DNA from: Planctomycetota bacterium
GTDB taxonomy: Bacteria; Planctomycetota; UBA1135; UBA2386
Assembly: GCA_027621295.1 (NCBI GenBank)
Contig: JAQCBR010000002.1
Span: forward strand, 1 to 64,000
Direction of reading: 5' to 3'
DNA length: 64,000 bases
Position numbers and translations under genes: made by a program. Within the stretch, counting starts at the first letter, position 1. Every line of letters starts with the position of its first letter. Positions 8,045-16,746 of this stretch are shown here, piece by piece. Below the pieces are notes generated by a model. That model searched no databases. It saw nothing but the letters and a program-made list of their open reading frames with translations, and had not been told where the DNA came from.

Positions 8045-9334
8045 ATGTCCGATTCCAATGAGAGAGATACCCGATCCGATACCGAGCTCTCCATCCAGGA
8101 ATATCGAGAACGGACCCAACCGATATTCATACTAGGCAGCGTCAGGTCCGGAACGAGCGCACTGGGCAATGCCTTGCGCGAGGGAGCTGGTATCGAAGGG
8201 GCGCTCGAGGGCCACAGTTCGACCCTGATGGGCTCGCTGTTCCAGACCCTGGACAGGGTCACCGGCAACTTCCCCCCCGAGTCGAATTACCTGATCAACT
8301 CGCTGGATGCCGACGATCTCCGGAGTCACATCACGGATTACTTCCTCGCGTTCTATGCGCGCCAATGCCCGGCGGGTATGTGGGCCGACAAGTCGCCCGA
8401 CGACTTCGAAGGGGCCCCATCTATCCGGTCGGCCCCGACCCTCCTGAGCATGTTCCCGAATGCCAGGTTCATCTACTGCAAGCGTCGTGGGATAGAGAAC
8501 GTGCTCTCCCGCCTGGCCAAGTTCCCGCAGGTGCCGTTCTGGTATCACTGCCAGTCGTGGGCAGGAACGATCGTGGCGTGGCACGAGGTCAGGGAAGTGC
8601 TCGGCGATCGATGGATGGAAGTCACGCAGGAGGACATGGCGCTCGAGCCCGGGCGGGTCGCCGATGACCTCGGCACCTTCCTCGCCCTGAGCGAGACACA
8701 GGTCTCCGGCATCCAAGAGACTCTCTCGGGCCGTCGGCCCGAGCAGACCCGACCAGCCCAGGAGGTCCGACAACTGGGACTCGACGAGACGGGCTGGAGT
8801 CAGGACAACCAGGCGAACTTCATACAGACCTGTGGCCACGCCATGGAGCTCGCGGGATATCGCCTCGCTGGGAGTGGACAGAGCGAGGACCAGAAGGTCA
8901 TTCGTCTCTTCCATATCTCGAAATCGGCCAACCCCGGTACGCCGTCCATCAACGTCGAACCCAACAGACACCGGTTTCTCAGCGAGGCCGAATTCGCGCT
9001 GGCGCCGCTTCCTGACGGAGAGAGGGCCGAGGCGACCTACCCGCAGATCGAACTGAGGGCCGGAGCATTGTTCAGAGCCGTGGTGTCGCTCATCTCCGCG
9101 GTGAAGCAAGACGTCTGGTTCGGCGTGGAAGTACGAGACTCCCTCGGTTCGTGCGTGGCCGAGACGAGCCACCGGCTGACGAGCGGTGAGGTCAAATCGC
9201 TGGATCTCGCGATGCCAGACCTGGAGGAGGGCCTCTTCACCGTCACGCTGTGGACGAGGACCGACGTCGGTGTGACGGTCGGTCCCGTCGACGCGATCTG
9301 GAACTCGCCTACCTTCTTCCTCCCGACCGCGTAG
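8045..9334 (+). CDS. Sulfotransferase with C-terminal Wzt-like beta-sandwich domain
   Basis: The 429-residue protein has a PAPS-dependent sulfotransferase fold at about residues 26-275. The 5'-phosphosulfate loop is FILGSVRSGTSALGNAL at 28-44, the ADKSP motif is at 114-118, and the 3'-phosphate site is RFIYCKRRGIENVLSRL at 141-157. After a linker, about 285-429 is a predicted all-beta domain with GALFRAVVSL, WFGVEVRDSLGSCVAET and LPDLEEGLFTVTLWTRT-like strands. That segment resembles the C-terminal polysaccharide-binding domain of Wzt-type ABC transporters. It likely sulfates a surface glycan in the cytosol, with the extra domain holding the glycan chain; the second part is inference. The ATG at 8045 is clear. 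Glycosyltransferases follow, the next one 37 bases downstream on the same strand. Confidence 0.82.
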   Translation: MSDSNERDTRSDTELSIQEYRERTQPIFILGSVRSGTSALGNALREGAGIEGALEGHSSTLMGSLFQTLDRVTGNFPPESNYLINSLDADDLRSHITDYFLAFYARQCPAGMWADKSPDDFEGAPSIRSAPTLLSMFPNARFIYCKRRGIENVLSRLAKFPQVPFWYHCQSWAGTIVAWHEVREVLGDRWMEVTQEDMALEPGRVADDLGTFLALSETQVSGIQETLSGRRPEQTRPAQEVRQLGLDETGWSQDNQANFIQTCGHAMELAGYRLAGSGQSEDQKVIRLFHISKSANPGTPSINVEPNRHRFLSEAEFALAPLPDGERAEATYPQIELRAGALFRAVVSLISAVKQDVWFGVEVRDSLGSCVAETSHRLTSGEVKSLDLAMPDLEEGLFTVTLWTRTDVGVTVGPVDAIWNSPTFFLPTA

Positions 9335-9371
9335 CTTTGGCCGGCCGCCCTCCACCCATCGCTGCAGAACC

Positions 9372-10865
9372 ATGAGAATCCTGCATGTGTGTCCAGGACT
9401 GGCCCCGGTCGAATCCTCGGATCGTGCTCGCTACGTCTGGCGGCTCGCTCGGCAGCACGCCGAGATCCAGAGTGCCGCGATCTTCACCACGCGCGTCGAC
9501 CCGGAGGCGCCCACCGGCCGCCCCGTCATCGAACGGCGAGAGGGTGTCACGATCTGTTGGGTCAACGTCCCCGAGACCTCGTTCGAGCGCCTCGAGGATT
9601 CCTACATCAATGAACAGATCGAGGCCGCGTTCCGGCAGTTCATACATGAGATGCGGTCCGACGTCGTCCATATCCATGGGCTCGAGAGGCTGAGCGTCGG
9701 GCTCGTCGACATCGTCCACTCCAAGGACATCCGAAGCATCTTCACGCCGCACACGAGCTGGGAGACCTGTCCGATCGAGAGTCGCCGTTGTCGTACCGAC
9801 GGTCTGATCTGTTCCAGCGTGGACACATCCAAGTGCGGTCAGTGCGTCTACGGGTCCCGTTGGTCCGACCTGTTGGAAGGGGAGGAGCAGGAGCGCGCTG
9901 CGGCACGGGGTGCGAGGAGCTGGGAATCGGCGTACCAGAGCCTCTACGCCGACAGGTTCGAGAGTACTCGCGGATGGTTCGCGCGGAGACCGCGCGCGAA
10001 GGCCTTCGCCCTGCGGAAGCTGCCGGCGGAAGTTCGGCGTCGATGGCGGGAGCAGACGGACGAGTTGCGATGGGATCCGGTCGAGCGGAGGAAGCGGCGG
10101 ATCGGCGAGCGGCTGCGGACGATGGATCTGATCACCGCTCCCTCGAGTCTCATGAGGGACGACTGGATCGCGCACTTCGGCCTGGATGCCAGAAGAGTGG
10201 TCACGCGACCTCTCCCGTCACCGACGAGTCCGTCCGACGTGCCGCCCGCCTCGCGCGGTCCGGTGACCCGGATCGCTTCGTGGGGCACGATCGATGATGA
10301 CCCCGGTCTGCGGACACTCGTCGCCAGCTGCTGTGAGGTCCTGGGTCGCGGGATCCAGCTGGAGCTTCACCTCATCGGGAGCGTGACGAGTGAGGACGCC
10401 GTCGCCTGGATCCTCGCCCAGTTCGACCAGTGCGGGCATCCCTCGAACGTGATCGTGGGCGCGCAGCCCGCGGACGTCGACCTGGAGACGACGCTGGGCG
10501 CCTTCGACCTCGTCGTCGAGCCTCGGGTGACCTTCGATGCGCCGAGCGCTGCGTTGCTCCATGCCGCCGAGCGCGGGACGGCAGTCCTCGTGGCGCGCGG
10601 AGCGGTCGCTCCCGACTTCACGACCGAGTTCGGATTCGGCGCCTCGTTCCGCGCAGATGGAGCAGATGACCTGACGCAAGCGATCGAGGTCTTCTGCCGG
10701 GTAGATGATGGGGAGCCCGGTCGTCCTCGCGGCGCGCGCCGCCGCCTCCGCTCGATCGAACACGAGGCGCTCGACTTCGTGCGCATCTATCACGAGTTGC
10801 TCTACAAGAAGCTCGACGTGGAGTCCGAGGCCGCGCAGGGCCTGTCGCCGGAGACCTGGAAGTAG
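9372..10865 (+). CDS. GT4-like glycosyltransferase with cysteine cluster
   Basis: The 497-residue protein begins with the GT-B opening strand MRILHVCPGLAPVESSDRARY and has the N-domain HIHGLERLSVGLVDIV strand. A cysteine-rich insertion at about 137-163 (TCPIESRRC, LICSSVDTSKCGQCV) resembles the metal-binding cysteine group that follows the TPH/TLHD motif in some GT4 enzymes. The C-domain is divergent: RIASWGTIDDD...LELHLIGSV is the expected strand-turn, and FDLVVEPRVTFDAPSAALLHAAERGTAVL sits where the donor-binding E-x7-E motif would be, here weakly conserved. The donor and acceptor cannot be read from sequence. It probably acts with the preceding sulfotransferase on a surface glycan. Confidence 0.75.
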   Translation: MRILHVCPGLAPVESSDRARYVWRLARQHAEIQSAAIFTTRVDPEAPTGRPVIERREGVTICWVNVPETSFERLEDSYINEQIEAAFRQFIHEMRSDVVHIHGLERLSVGLVDIVHSKDIRSIFTPHTSWETCPIESRRCRTDGLICSSVDTSKCGQCVYGSRWSDLLEGEEQERAAARGARSWESAYQSLYADRFESTRGWFARRPRAKAFALRKLPAEVRRRWREQTDELRWDPVERRKRRIGERLRTMDLITAPSSLMRDDWIAHFGLDARRVVTRPLPSPTSPSDVPPASRGPVTRIASWGTIDDDPGLRTLVASCCEVLGRGIQLELHLIGSVTSEDAVAWILAQFDQCGHPSNVIVGAQPADVDLETTLGAFDLVVEPRVTFDAPSAALLHAAERGTAVLVARGAVAPDFTTEFGFGASFRADGADDLTQAIEVFCRVDDGEPGRPRGARRRLRSIEHEALDFVRIYHELLYKKLDVESEAAQGLSPETWK

Positions 10866-10891
10866 GGCTGCGGGCTCGGACCCGGAAGCCG

Positions 10892-12922
10892 TCAGGGCAG
10901 TGATGCGTTCGCTTCTCTGGGTCCGTGCATCCGTTCACGTAGGGGCAGGCTCGAGTGCGGTGCGTCGTGCTTCATCCAGCTCCAGCGGATCATCAACTCC
11001 CGCTCCAGCGCCTTGTTGGCTTCCTCGCCGACGATCCGGGTCCGGGCGAACGACTCGGATCGCATGACGGACTGGAGGGTCTCCAGGACCATCGAGCCGG
11101 TGCGCACGTAGTCATGGTTGGTGCGTGCATAGCTCAGAGCCTCGCCACGCATCTCCTCGAGGACGTGAGCCGATTCCCGGCGGGTCCGAACGAACCACGT
11201 GAGCATCTCCTCGATGTTCGCATCGTCCTCGGGCTCGACGAGCCGGCCTCTGACGCCCTCGAGCACGACTTCGGGGATGCCGTGCACTCGCGAAGAGATG
11301 ACCGACGTCTCGAGCAGCATGGACTCGATGTTCACCAGCGGCGAACACTCGTTCGTGGAGATCAGGACATGACAATCCGCCGCCGCCATGAACGGGGCGC
11401 CACTCGGCTGCGGTCCGACGATGTGGACCTGATCGGCGAAGTCATCCTGCAACGCGCCGAGGATCTCGTGGTAGTAGCTCTCGGGTCCGGCGTTGTCGGG
11501 GTCGAGTCGGCCGACCAGGGCGAGTGCGTGCTTCTTCGCCTCGTCGGTCGGCATCTTGCCCAGCATCGACTGGAACGCGCTGACGAGTCGCTTCTGGTTC
11601 TTGCGCCTCTCCAGGCTGCCGACGCAGACGAAGAGCGTGCCATCGTCGGGTACCCGAAGCTCGTTCCTGATCTCGATCCGAACGTCCCCGAGGTCTTGAC
11701 CCGCGGCGATGAGCGCATCGACGTCAAAGCCATAGGGGACGACTCCAACCGGCTTGGAGATGGGCGGACAGAACGTCTCGAGCTGCTCGGCAGTGTCGCG
11801 GGAAGCCGTCAGCACGACGTCCGCGCTCGCCAAGGCGTAGCGGTGCATGGCCTCGAGCGACCTCATGCTGAAGAGATGTCCGTCTCGCTTCTCGACGTTG
11901 ATGCCGTCGTGGAACCACCAGACCAGTGGTATGCCCTTCCAGCGAATCAGCGGAGCAAGTGCGTAGACGGGTGACGCGTTGAGGAACAGGATGTCGGGAT
12001 CGATCCGGTCCACGGCGTCCAGGAACGTCCGGTAGTGCGGCCACGCTTCGTCATGTTCGACGACCTGGAAGCGATCGGGCCCGACCAGACTGCGGAAGTC
12101 GTCCGCCATCGGCCCATCGCCAATGCCGATGCACCAGAGCTCGAAGTCGACCTCGAGTTCGAGGAGCCCCTTCATGGCCCACAACATGCCGGTGGGCGCT
12201 CCCGTCTTCGAAAGCTCGTGCGAGACGAAGAGGACGCGCTGGACGGCTCTGCCCCGCTCTGACGGCGCGAGTCTCGTGGAGCTGTAGATCGCCCCCCCCG
12301 CTCGGGTCTTCAGATCCAGCAGGCATCGATCGCGGATCAGCTGCGATTCCTCGTCGAGGCGGTCCGCCCGGCAGGCCCTCCAGATCGCCAGCTCGTCCTG
12401 CGCATGCCAGAACATCGAGGCCTTCACGGGCGGTGCATGGGCAGCGTCCCGCTGACTCTCCGCCATCTGCACGACGTGACTCAGGTCCAGATCGCCCAGG
12501 TCTCGGACGACGTATTGCGCGCCCCATCCCAGACCATCTTCGCCATCGTGGTAGGTCGGCCACGCGTCGCCGATCAATACGACGAGGTGAGAGAAGAACG
12601 GCGCTGCCACGACTGGCTCTCGCCAGTCTCCCAAGTGCCATGCCTCCTGCTCCTGATCGTCGATGGCGAGGATCACGCGCATTCCCGACAATCGCGCCAT
12701 CACGACCGCTTCCGGCATCGTATTGCCGAGGAATATGACGGTCCTGGCCGCCTCGCGCACCAGGAAGCGGAGCAGCGATTCAGTGGTGTCCGTGTCGGTC
12801 AGTTCGAGGTCGACGAGCCGGTGATGGGGTGGGCTGTGCCGATACCACGCGTGGATCACGGTCTGCTCGACGGGAATCGAAGTCGACCGGACGACGACGA
12901 CGGAGGGTTCTTGGGTTGGCAT
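10892..12922 (-). CDS. GT4 glycosyltransferase with long N-terminal domain
   Basis: The protein is 676 residues from the ATG at 12922; an in-frame 24-residue upstream extension is possible. Residues 1-228 form an extra domain with alternating strands (TVIFLGNTMPEAVVMARLSG, RVILAIDDQEQEAWHLGDW) that may be a second, non-catalytic GT-B half. From residue 229 a standard GT4 enzyme follows: VLFVSHELSKTGAPTGMLW opens the N-domain, and FVCVGSLERRKNQKRLVSAF is the C-domain opening with the donor-contact Arg/Lys. The EX7E region is STNECSPLVNIESMLLETSVI, then GIPEVVLEGVRGRLVEP. It is therefore a retaining glycosyltransferase, of unknown sugar. It converges with the preceding gene with a 26-base gap. 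Confidence 0.85.
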   Translation of the reverse strand: MPTQEPSVVVVRSTSIPVEQTVIHAWYRHSPPHHRLVDLELTDTDTTESLLRFLVREAARTVIFLGNTMPEAVVMARLSGMRVILAIDDQEQEAWHLGDWREPVVAAPFFSHLVVLIGDAWPTYHDGEDGLGWGAQYVVRDLGDLDLSHVVQMAESQRDAAHAPPVKASMFWHAQDELAIWRACRADRLDEESQLIRDRCLLDLKTRAGGAIYSSTRLAPSERGRAVQRVLFVSHELSKTGAPTGMLWAMKGLLELEVDFELWCIGIGDGPMADDFRSLVGPDRFQVVEHDEAWPHYRTFLDAVDRIDPDILFLNASPVYALAPLIRWKGIPLVWWFHDGINVEKRDGHLFSMRSLEAMHRYALASADVVLTASRDTAEQLETFCPPISKPVGVVPYGFDVDALIAAGQDLGDVRIEIRNELRVPDDGTLFVCVGSLERRKNQKRLVSAFQSMLGKMPTDEAKKHALALVGRLDPDNAGPESYYHEILGALQDDFADQVHIVGPQPSGAPFMAAADCHVLISTNECSPLVNIESMLLETSVISSRVHGIPEVVLEGVRGRLVEPEDDANIEEMLTWFVRTRRESAHVLEEMRGEALSYARTNHDYVRTGSMVLETLQSVMRSESFARTRIVGEEANKALERELMIRWSWMKHDAPHSSLPLRERMHGPREANASLP

Positions 12923-13072
12923 TGGTCGCAGCGCGCTGGGAGGGTCAGCGGTTCGGACTTGGGGCGACGCAGGCGAGTGTAGTGATCGCATCACCTCGGT
13001 CCATCCGGATTCGGCGGCGCGTCGGACTGCCTCCTCGGGGGACGGTGGGTGCCAGTCCGCGGACGCGCGGCG

Positions 13073-14332
13073 TCACTCGCCTTCGGAGGCGCTGCGCTCA
13101 GCTCGGCCGAGCCGTCGGCGGACCTTGCCCGAGAAGCGGATGCAACGACCCCAAAGAGTGATCGGCGTCGGGGGGGGAGCACCACAGCGCCTCGGCGGCA
13201 TCAGCGGGCGGTCGTCCGGCCATGTTCGAGGGGACCGTTGCCACGCTTCCTGCACCAGCCCCTCGAACCAGTCCACGTAGTCCCGGATCGAGTGGCGTTG
13301 CAGGACGAAGCTGTGGGCCCTGAGTCCCATCTCCGACAGCCGATCCCGGGATGCCGCCAATTCCGCAATGCGCTCGGCCATGGAGCGCATGTCGCCCACA
13401 GGAACGGTGAAGCCGTTCCGGCCATCCTCGATCGTCGCGCGCGTGCCGCTCACGTCGGTGACGATCGGGACACACCCGTTCGCCATGGCCTCGAGCATGG
13501 AGATGGACGTGCCTTCGTAGTCTGAGACGAGGATCGAGACGTCAGCCTCTCGCCAGAACTGCGACATCTTCTCCTGCGCGATCCTGCCGACGAATTCGAC
13601 CTTGTCGAGTGCTTCCGGGCCGAGTTCGGCCAGCCCCTCCCGCAGGGCGGCTTCGTCGCTCCCCGACCCGGCAATCGTCAGCCGGAAGTCGAGGGATCGA
13701 TCGAGCAGATCTCGGACGAGTGGCACGATTCGGACAATGTTCTTCTGCTCCTGGACGAGTCTGCCCGCAAACGCGACATGCAGCGGATCAGCCGGGGCGC
13801 TCCAGGCCCTGGCGAGCGCTTCCGGGACATCGACTCCATAGGGCTTCACACGGATGTCCTTCGCGCGGTGCGGGAGTCTCGCCGCGAGTGAAGCGGCCAC
13901 CTCGTCGCTCACGGCGACGAGCAGGCTGATCAGAGGGTCGTAGTGTTCGACGAGGTCGTAGTAGTAAGGCTGATCGGTGTGGACGAAACCCAGCACACGC
14001 ATGTCTGCGGCGGCTTCCCGAGAGGCGCGTGCGCAGGCCGCGTAGGTCCCTTCGGTGTAGTTCGGGACGAAAGTGGCGGGCAACGCCTGCTGATAGGTCA
14101 GGAAGTAGTGCTCGACGTCCTGGGGCTCGGCCCAGCCCGGATGTCGCCCATCGCATTGGATGTGCCGGATGCAGCCCTCGACATGTTGATCCCAGGCCAC
14201 ATCCGGGTTGACGTGCTCGATCAGCACGGGCTCGAGCTGTCGCGCCGCGGTCATCCGGGCCATGTCGATCGACCAGCCGGTGACTCCACCGAGGCCGTGC
14301 CCGTCAGGCAGTACGAAGCATACTGGGCGCAT
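13073..14332 (-). CDS. GT4 family glycosyltransferase
   Basis: The 419-residue GT-B enzyme starts at the ATG at 14332. The N-domain has MRPVCFVLPDGHGLGGVTGW, with the glycine-rich acceptor/donor loop. The C-domain has HVAFAGRLVQEQKNIVRIVPLV, TIAGSGSDEAALREGL and the catalytic EX7E block SDYEGTSISMLEAMANGCVPIVTDVSGT, followed by the usual DGRNGFTVPVGD. It is a complete, canonical retaining GT4 enzyme. The last 45 residues are basic and Pro/Arg-rich, perhaps membrane-associating. It probably belongs to the same surface-glycan block as the neighbouring minus-strand transferase, lying 150 bases upstream of it. Confidence 0.9.
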   Translation of the reverse strand: MRPVCFVLPDGHGLGGVTGWSIDMARMTAARQLEPVLIEHVNPDVAWDQHVEGCIRHIQCDGRHPGWAEPQDVEHYFLTYQQALPATFVPNYTEGTYAACARASREAAADMRVLGFVHTDQPYYYDLVEHYDPLISLLVAVSDEVAASLAARLPHRAKDIRVKPYGVDVPEALARAWSAPADPLHVAFAGRLVQEQKNIVRIVPLVRDLLDRSLDFRLTIAGSGSDEAALREGLAELGPEALDKVEFVGRIAQEKMSQFWREADVSILVSDYEGTSISMLEAMANGCVPIVTDVSGTRATIEDGRNGFTVPVGDMRSMAERIAELAASRDRLSEMGLRAHSFVLQRHSIRDYVDWFEGLVQEAWQRSPRTWPDDRPLMPPRRCGAPPPTPITLWGRCIRFSGKVRRRLGRAERSASEGE

Positions 14333-15136
14333 GTGTTGGCTGGTGTGCTGGTGATCCCGCGGTGCGATCCGTGTCGCGCTTCACCCGAGTCGTCGAGTCC
14401 GCATGGAATCCCTGGGCTCGGGCGGAACTCACTCTAGGGGTGCCGGGCTCTACTCGTCCCGTGGTCCGACGGTAGTCAGCACGCTGACGGGGACAACCGG
14501 GGTGCGGGACCGGCGTCGGGCCCACGGCGGCGGCGGGCCGTTGCGTGTCAGCGTGCAGCCCTCGGGGCGCGGGTTCGGTGCCCGATGCTGTGGAGGCGTG
14601 TGCATCCACCGGGTTCGTCCTGCGGTGCACCGAGCCGTCCATGCCATGGGGCCAAGGATGGCATCGTCCTTGGTGCGAGTCTTCTCGGGCGGCCCACGTG
14701 CGCGCCGTGCTCGAGCGGTGCGGACCCGGTCTGGAGAGAGTCGGGGAGGTCGTCTCGTTTCGAGATCAGTCGGTGCCAGCACCCCGCCGCGCGGGACATG
14801 GCGGACTTGCGTGTCGACGGACTCGAGAGCGTTCGCTCAGGGCAGGCATTACCCAGGCCCGGATGGGAGCCCCGGGAGCTCGGCGAACGGTGCGTGCCGA
14901 CCGGAACGTGCTCGTCTGCCGGCGTTGGCCGGGCTCTGGGGTCGCGTCCGAAGTGTGCGCAGGGCTTGGGCGGACAGAGGTTTGGGTGGGTTGGACGCCT
15001 GCGAACTGGGGCTCTGGAGCAGGGCGCGGCGGATTTCTCCGGCCGCCCTGTCAGTTCTCGAGTGCGTCCTGCGGAGCAGAGGGACCCGGCCGTGCTGTGC
15101 GCGCGGCCCACTCCCCCGGGTCTTCGAGGACTCCTG
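14333..15136. other. 800-base noncoding stretch upstream of FG-GAP gene
   Basis: Several overlapping open frames exist in all phases, but none shows a conserved motif, a signal peptide or the codon pattern of real genes here. The FG-GAP frame is open upstream to 14585, yet that part is Arg/Ser/Cys-rich and precedes a clear signal peptide. The stretch probably holds the divergent promoters of the glycosyltransferase at 14332 and the secreted protein at 15137. No tRNA or mobile-element feature was seen. Confidence 0.5.
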
Positions 15137-16696
15137 ATGAAACCCAACCTCGTCCCCCTCTCGCTCGCGCTCCTCGTCGGAGCCGCCCAGGCCCAGACCG
15201 AAGACCAGTTCGAGCCCTGGCAGACGATCGGCTACACGAGTGCCGGTCCGCGGGACTTCACGGACGGGATCGACATCGCGCCGGCCGACCTCGACGGGGA
15301 CGGCCTGATGGACGTGGTGTTCAGCGGCAAGCTCCAGGGGTCGGTGTTCAGCGCGATCTGGAAGGGGATCAACGACGGCAACGGCGGCTTCTCGCTGAGC
15401 CTCGCGCACGTCCTGGGCTCCCAGGCCGGTGCCTCGGTCAAGACGTGGGACATGGACTCGGACGGTGACATGGACGTGGTCGTGGCCCGCACCAGTGCTG
15501 GGGACGATCGGCTCCTGTGGCTGGAGAACCAGGGTGACGGGACCTTCGGGACCCAGCACGTTCTCGCGGCGTCGACCAACCCGGCGACCGACTGGGATCT
15601 CCACGAGGTCCACATCGGTGACCTCGACGGAGATGGGGAGATCGACGACCTCTTGCGCGTGCACGGCAACTACGCCGGATTGGTCGCCCTGGAGCTCTTT
15701 GTCGAAGGCGCGCCCGGACAGTGGTCCTCGGCTGGCGCGATCCAGGCTCCGCAGGAGCTGCCGAAGCGGATCTGGCCCCACACCGATTGGAACCAGGACG
15801 GCCTTCCCGACCCGATTTGTTCGGAAGGGCAGAGCGTGTGGGTGGCCTATGGGACTTTCACCTCGTCGCATTACGGGCCCTGGTTCCGTGAGGTCGCGTT
15901 CGATGCCCGTGACTTCGTTCCCTACGATTGGAACGGCGACGGGAAGTGGGACCTCGTCATGGGTAGCGGGCGGTTGTGGCATCTGTACGAGACGGACCCG
16001 ACCCAGCCTGCGGGTTCCAGGTTCAGCTCGACCTCGGTGGTGTGGCAGACCGGTGAACCCGATTCCGGCTTCGGGATCGGGATCGCGGACCTGGACAACG
16101 ACGGGCAGCCGGATTGCACGTATCGGGACAGCACCAAGCTGGGCCTGGGTCTCCACACGCCCAGCTCCGGCCTCTCGGCAGGTTCCATATCACCGCTGCC
16201 GCTGGCGTTTCCGACGATCCCGTACGGCTTCCAACAGATCCTCGCCGTCGACTACGACGGCGACGGCGACCGCGACATATTCGTTGGTGGCGACAAGCCC
16301 GGCTTCATTCGCAATCAGCGCGACGCGGTCGAGGTCCTGGGTACGGGGTGCGCCGGGGCCAGCCTCGCGAGCTCCTATGCACACCAGGGTGGGACCTGGG
16401 AGCTGACCATGGACGGTGTCCCCGCGACCTCGTCGGTCGGCGTGTTCATCTTCGGCAACCTGCCGGTGACCCCTGCGTTCCCGCTCGGCAACAGCGGCTG
16501 CTCGGTCCACACCAACGGCGTGTTCCAGTCGTTGACCGCTCCCCGGGTCGGTACGGGGGCCGTCCTGAATATGACCGTGCCGATCCACCCTGCGGTCCTG
16601 GGTTACTCGTTCACCGCGCAGGCCGTGACGGCTGCGCCGGGGACTCCCCTGGGCTTCGCGCTGACCAACGGCATCACCGCGACCGTGATCCGCTAG
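15137..16696 (+). CDS. Secreted FG-GAP/VCBS repeat protein
   Basis: The 519-residue protein starts at the ATG at 15137, directly before a Sec signal peptide (MKPNLVPLSLALLVGAAQAQ). It carries at least seven calcium-loop-like repeats of the form D-x-D-x-D-G-x-x-D: DLDGDGLMDVVFSG, DMDSDGDMDVVVA, DLDGDGEIDDLL, DWNQDGLPDPIC, DWNGDGKWDLVMG, DLDNDGQPDCTY and DYDGDGDRDIFVGG. These fit a seven-bladed FG-GAP beta-propeller. From about residue 400 a separate C-terminal beta domain follows (GTGCAGASLASSYAHQGGTW, GNSGCSVHTNGVFQSL) with a conserved cysteine pair. Such tails are common on planctomycete exported proteins. A role in adhesion or extracellular matrix is likely but not shown. Confidence 0.88.
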   Translation: MKPNLVPLSLALLVGAAQAQTEDQFEPWQTIGYTSAGPRDFTDGIDIAPADLDGDGLMDVVFSGKLQGSVFSAIWKGINDGNGGFSLSLAHVLGSQAGASVKTWDMDSDGDMDVVVARTSAGDDRLLWLENQGDGTFGTQHVLAASTNPATDWDLHEVHIGDLDGDGEIDDLLRVHGNYAGLVALELFVEGAPGQWSSAGAIQAPQELPKRIWPHTDWNQDGLPDPICSEGQSVWVAYGTFTSSHYGPWFREVAFDARDFVPYDWNGDGKWDLVMGSGRLWHLYETDPTQPAGSRFSSTSVVWQTGEPDSGFGIGIADLDNDGQPDCTYRDSTKLGLGLHTPSSGLSAGSISPLPLAFPTIPYGFQQILAVDYDGDGDRDIFVGGDKPGFIRNQRDAVEVLGTGCAGASLASSYAHQGGTWELTMDGVPATSSVGVFIFGNLPVTPAFPLGNSGCSVHTNGVFQSLTAPRVGTGAVLNMTVPIHPAVLGYSFTAQAVTAAPGTPLGFALTNGITATVIR

Positions 16697-16746
16697 GGTG
16701 GTCGTGCCCCCGGCGCCCTCTCAGGGACACCAAGAGGCTGACGCGC

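Noticed and set aside
14585-15136. In-frame upstream extension of the FG-GAP gene
   Set aside because: It is rich in Arg, Ser and Cys and would bury the signal peptide that starts at 15137.
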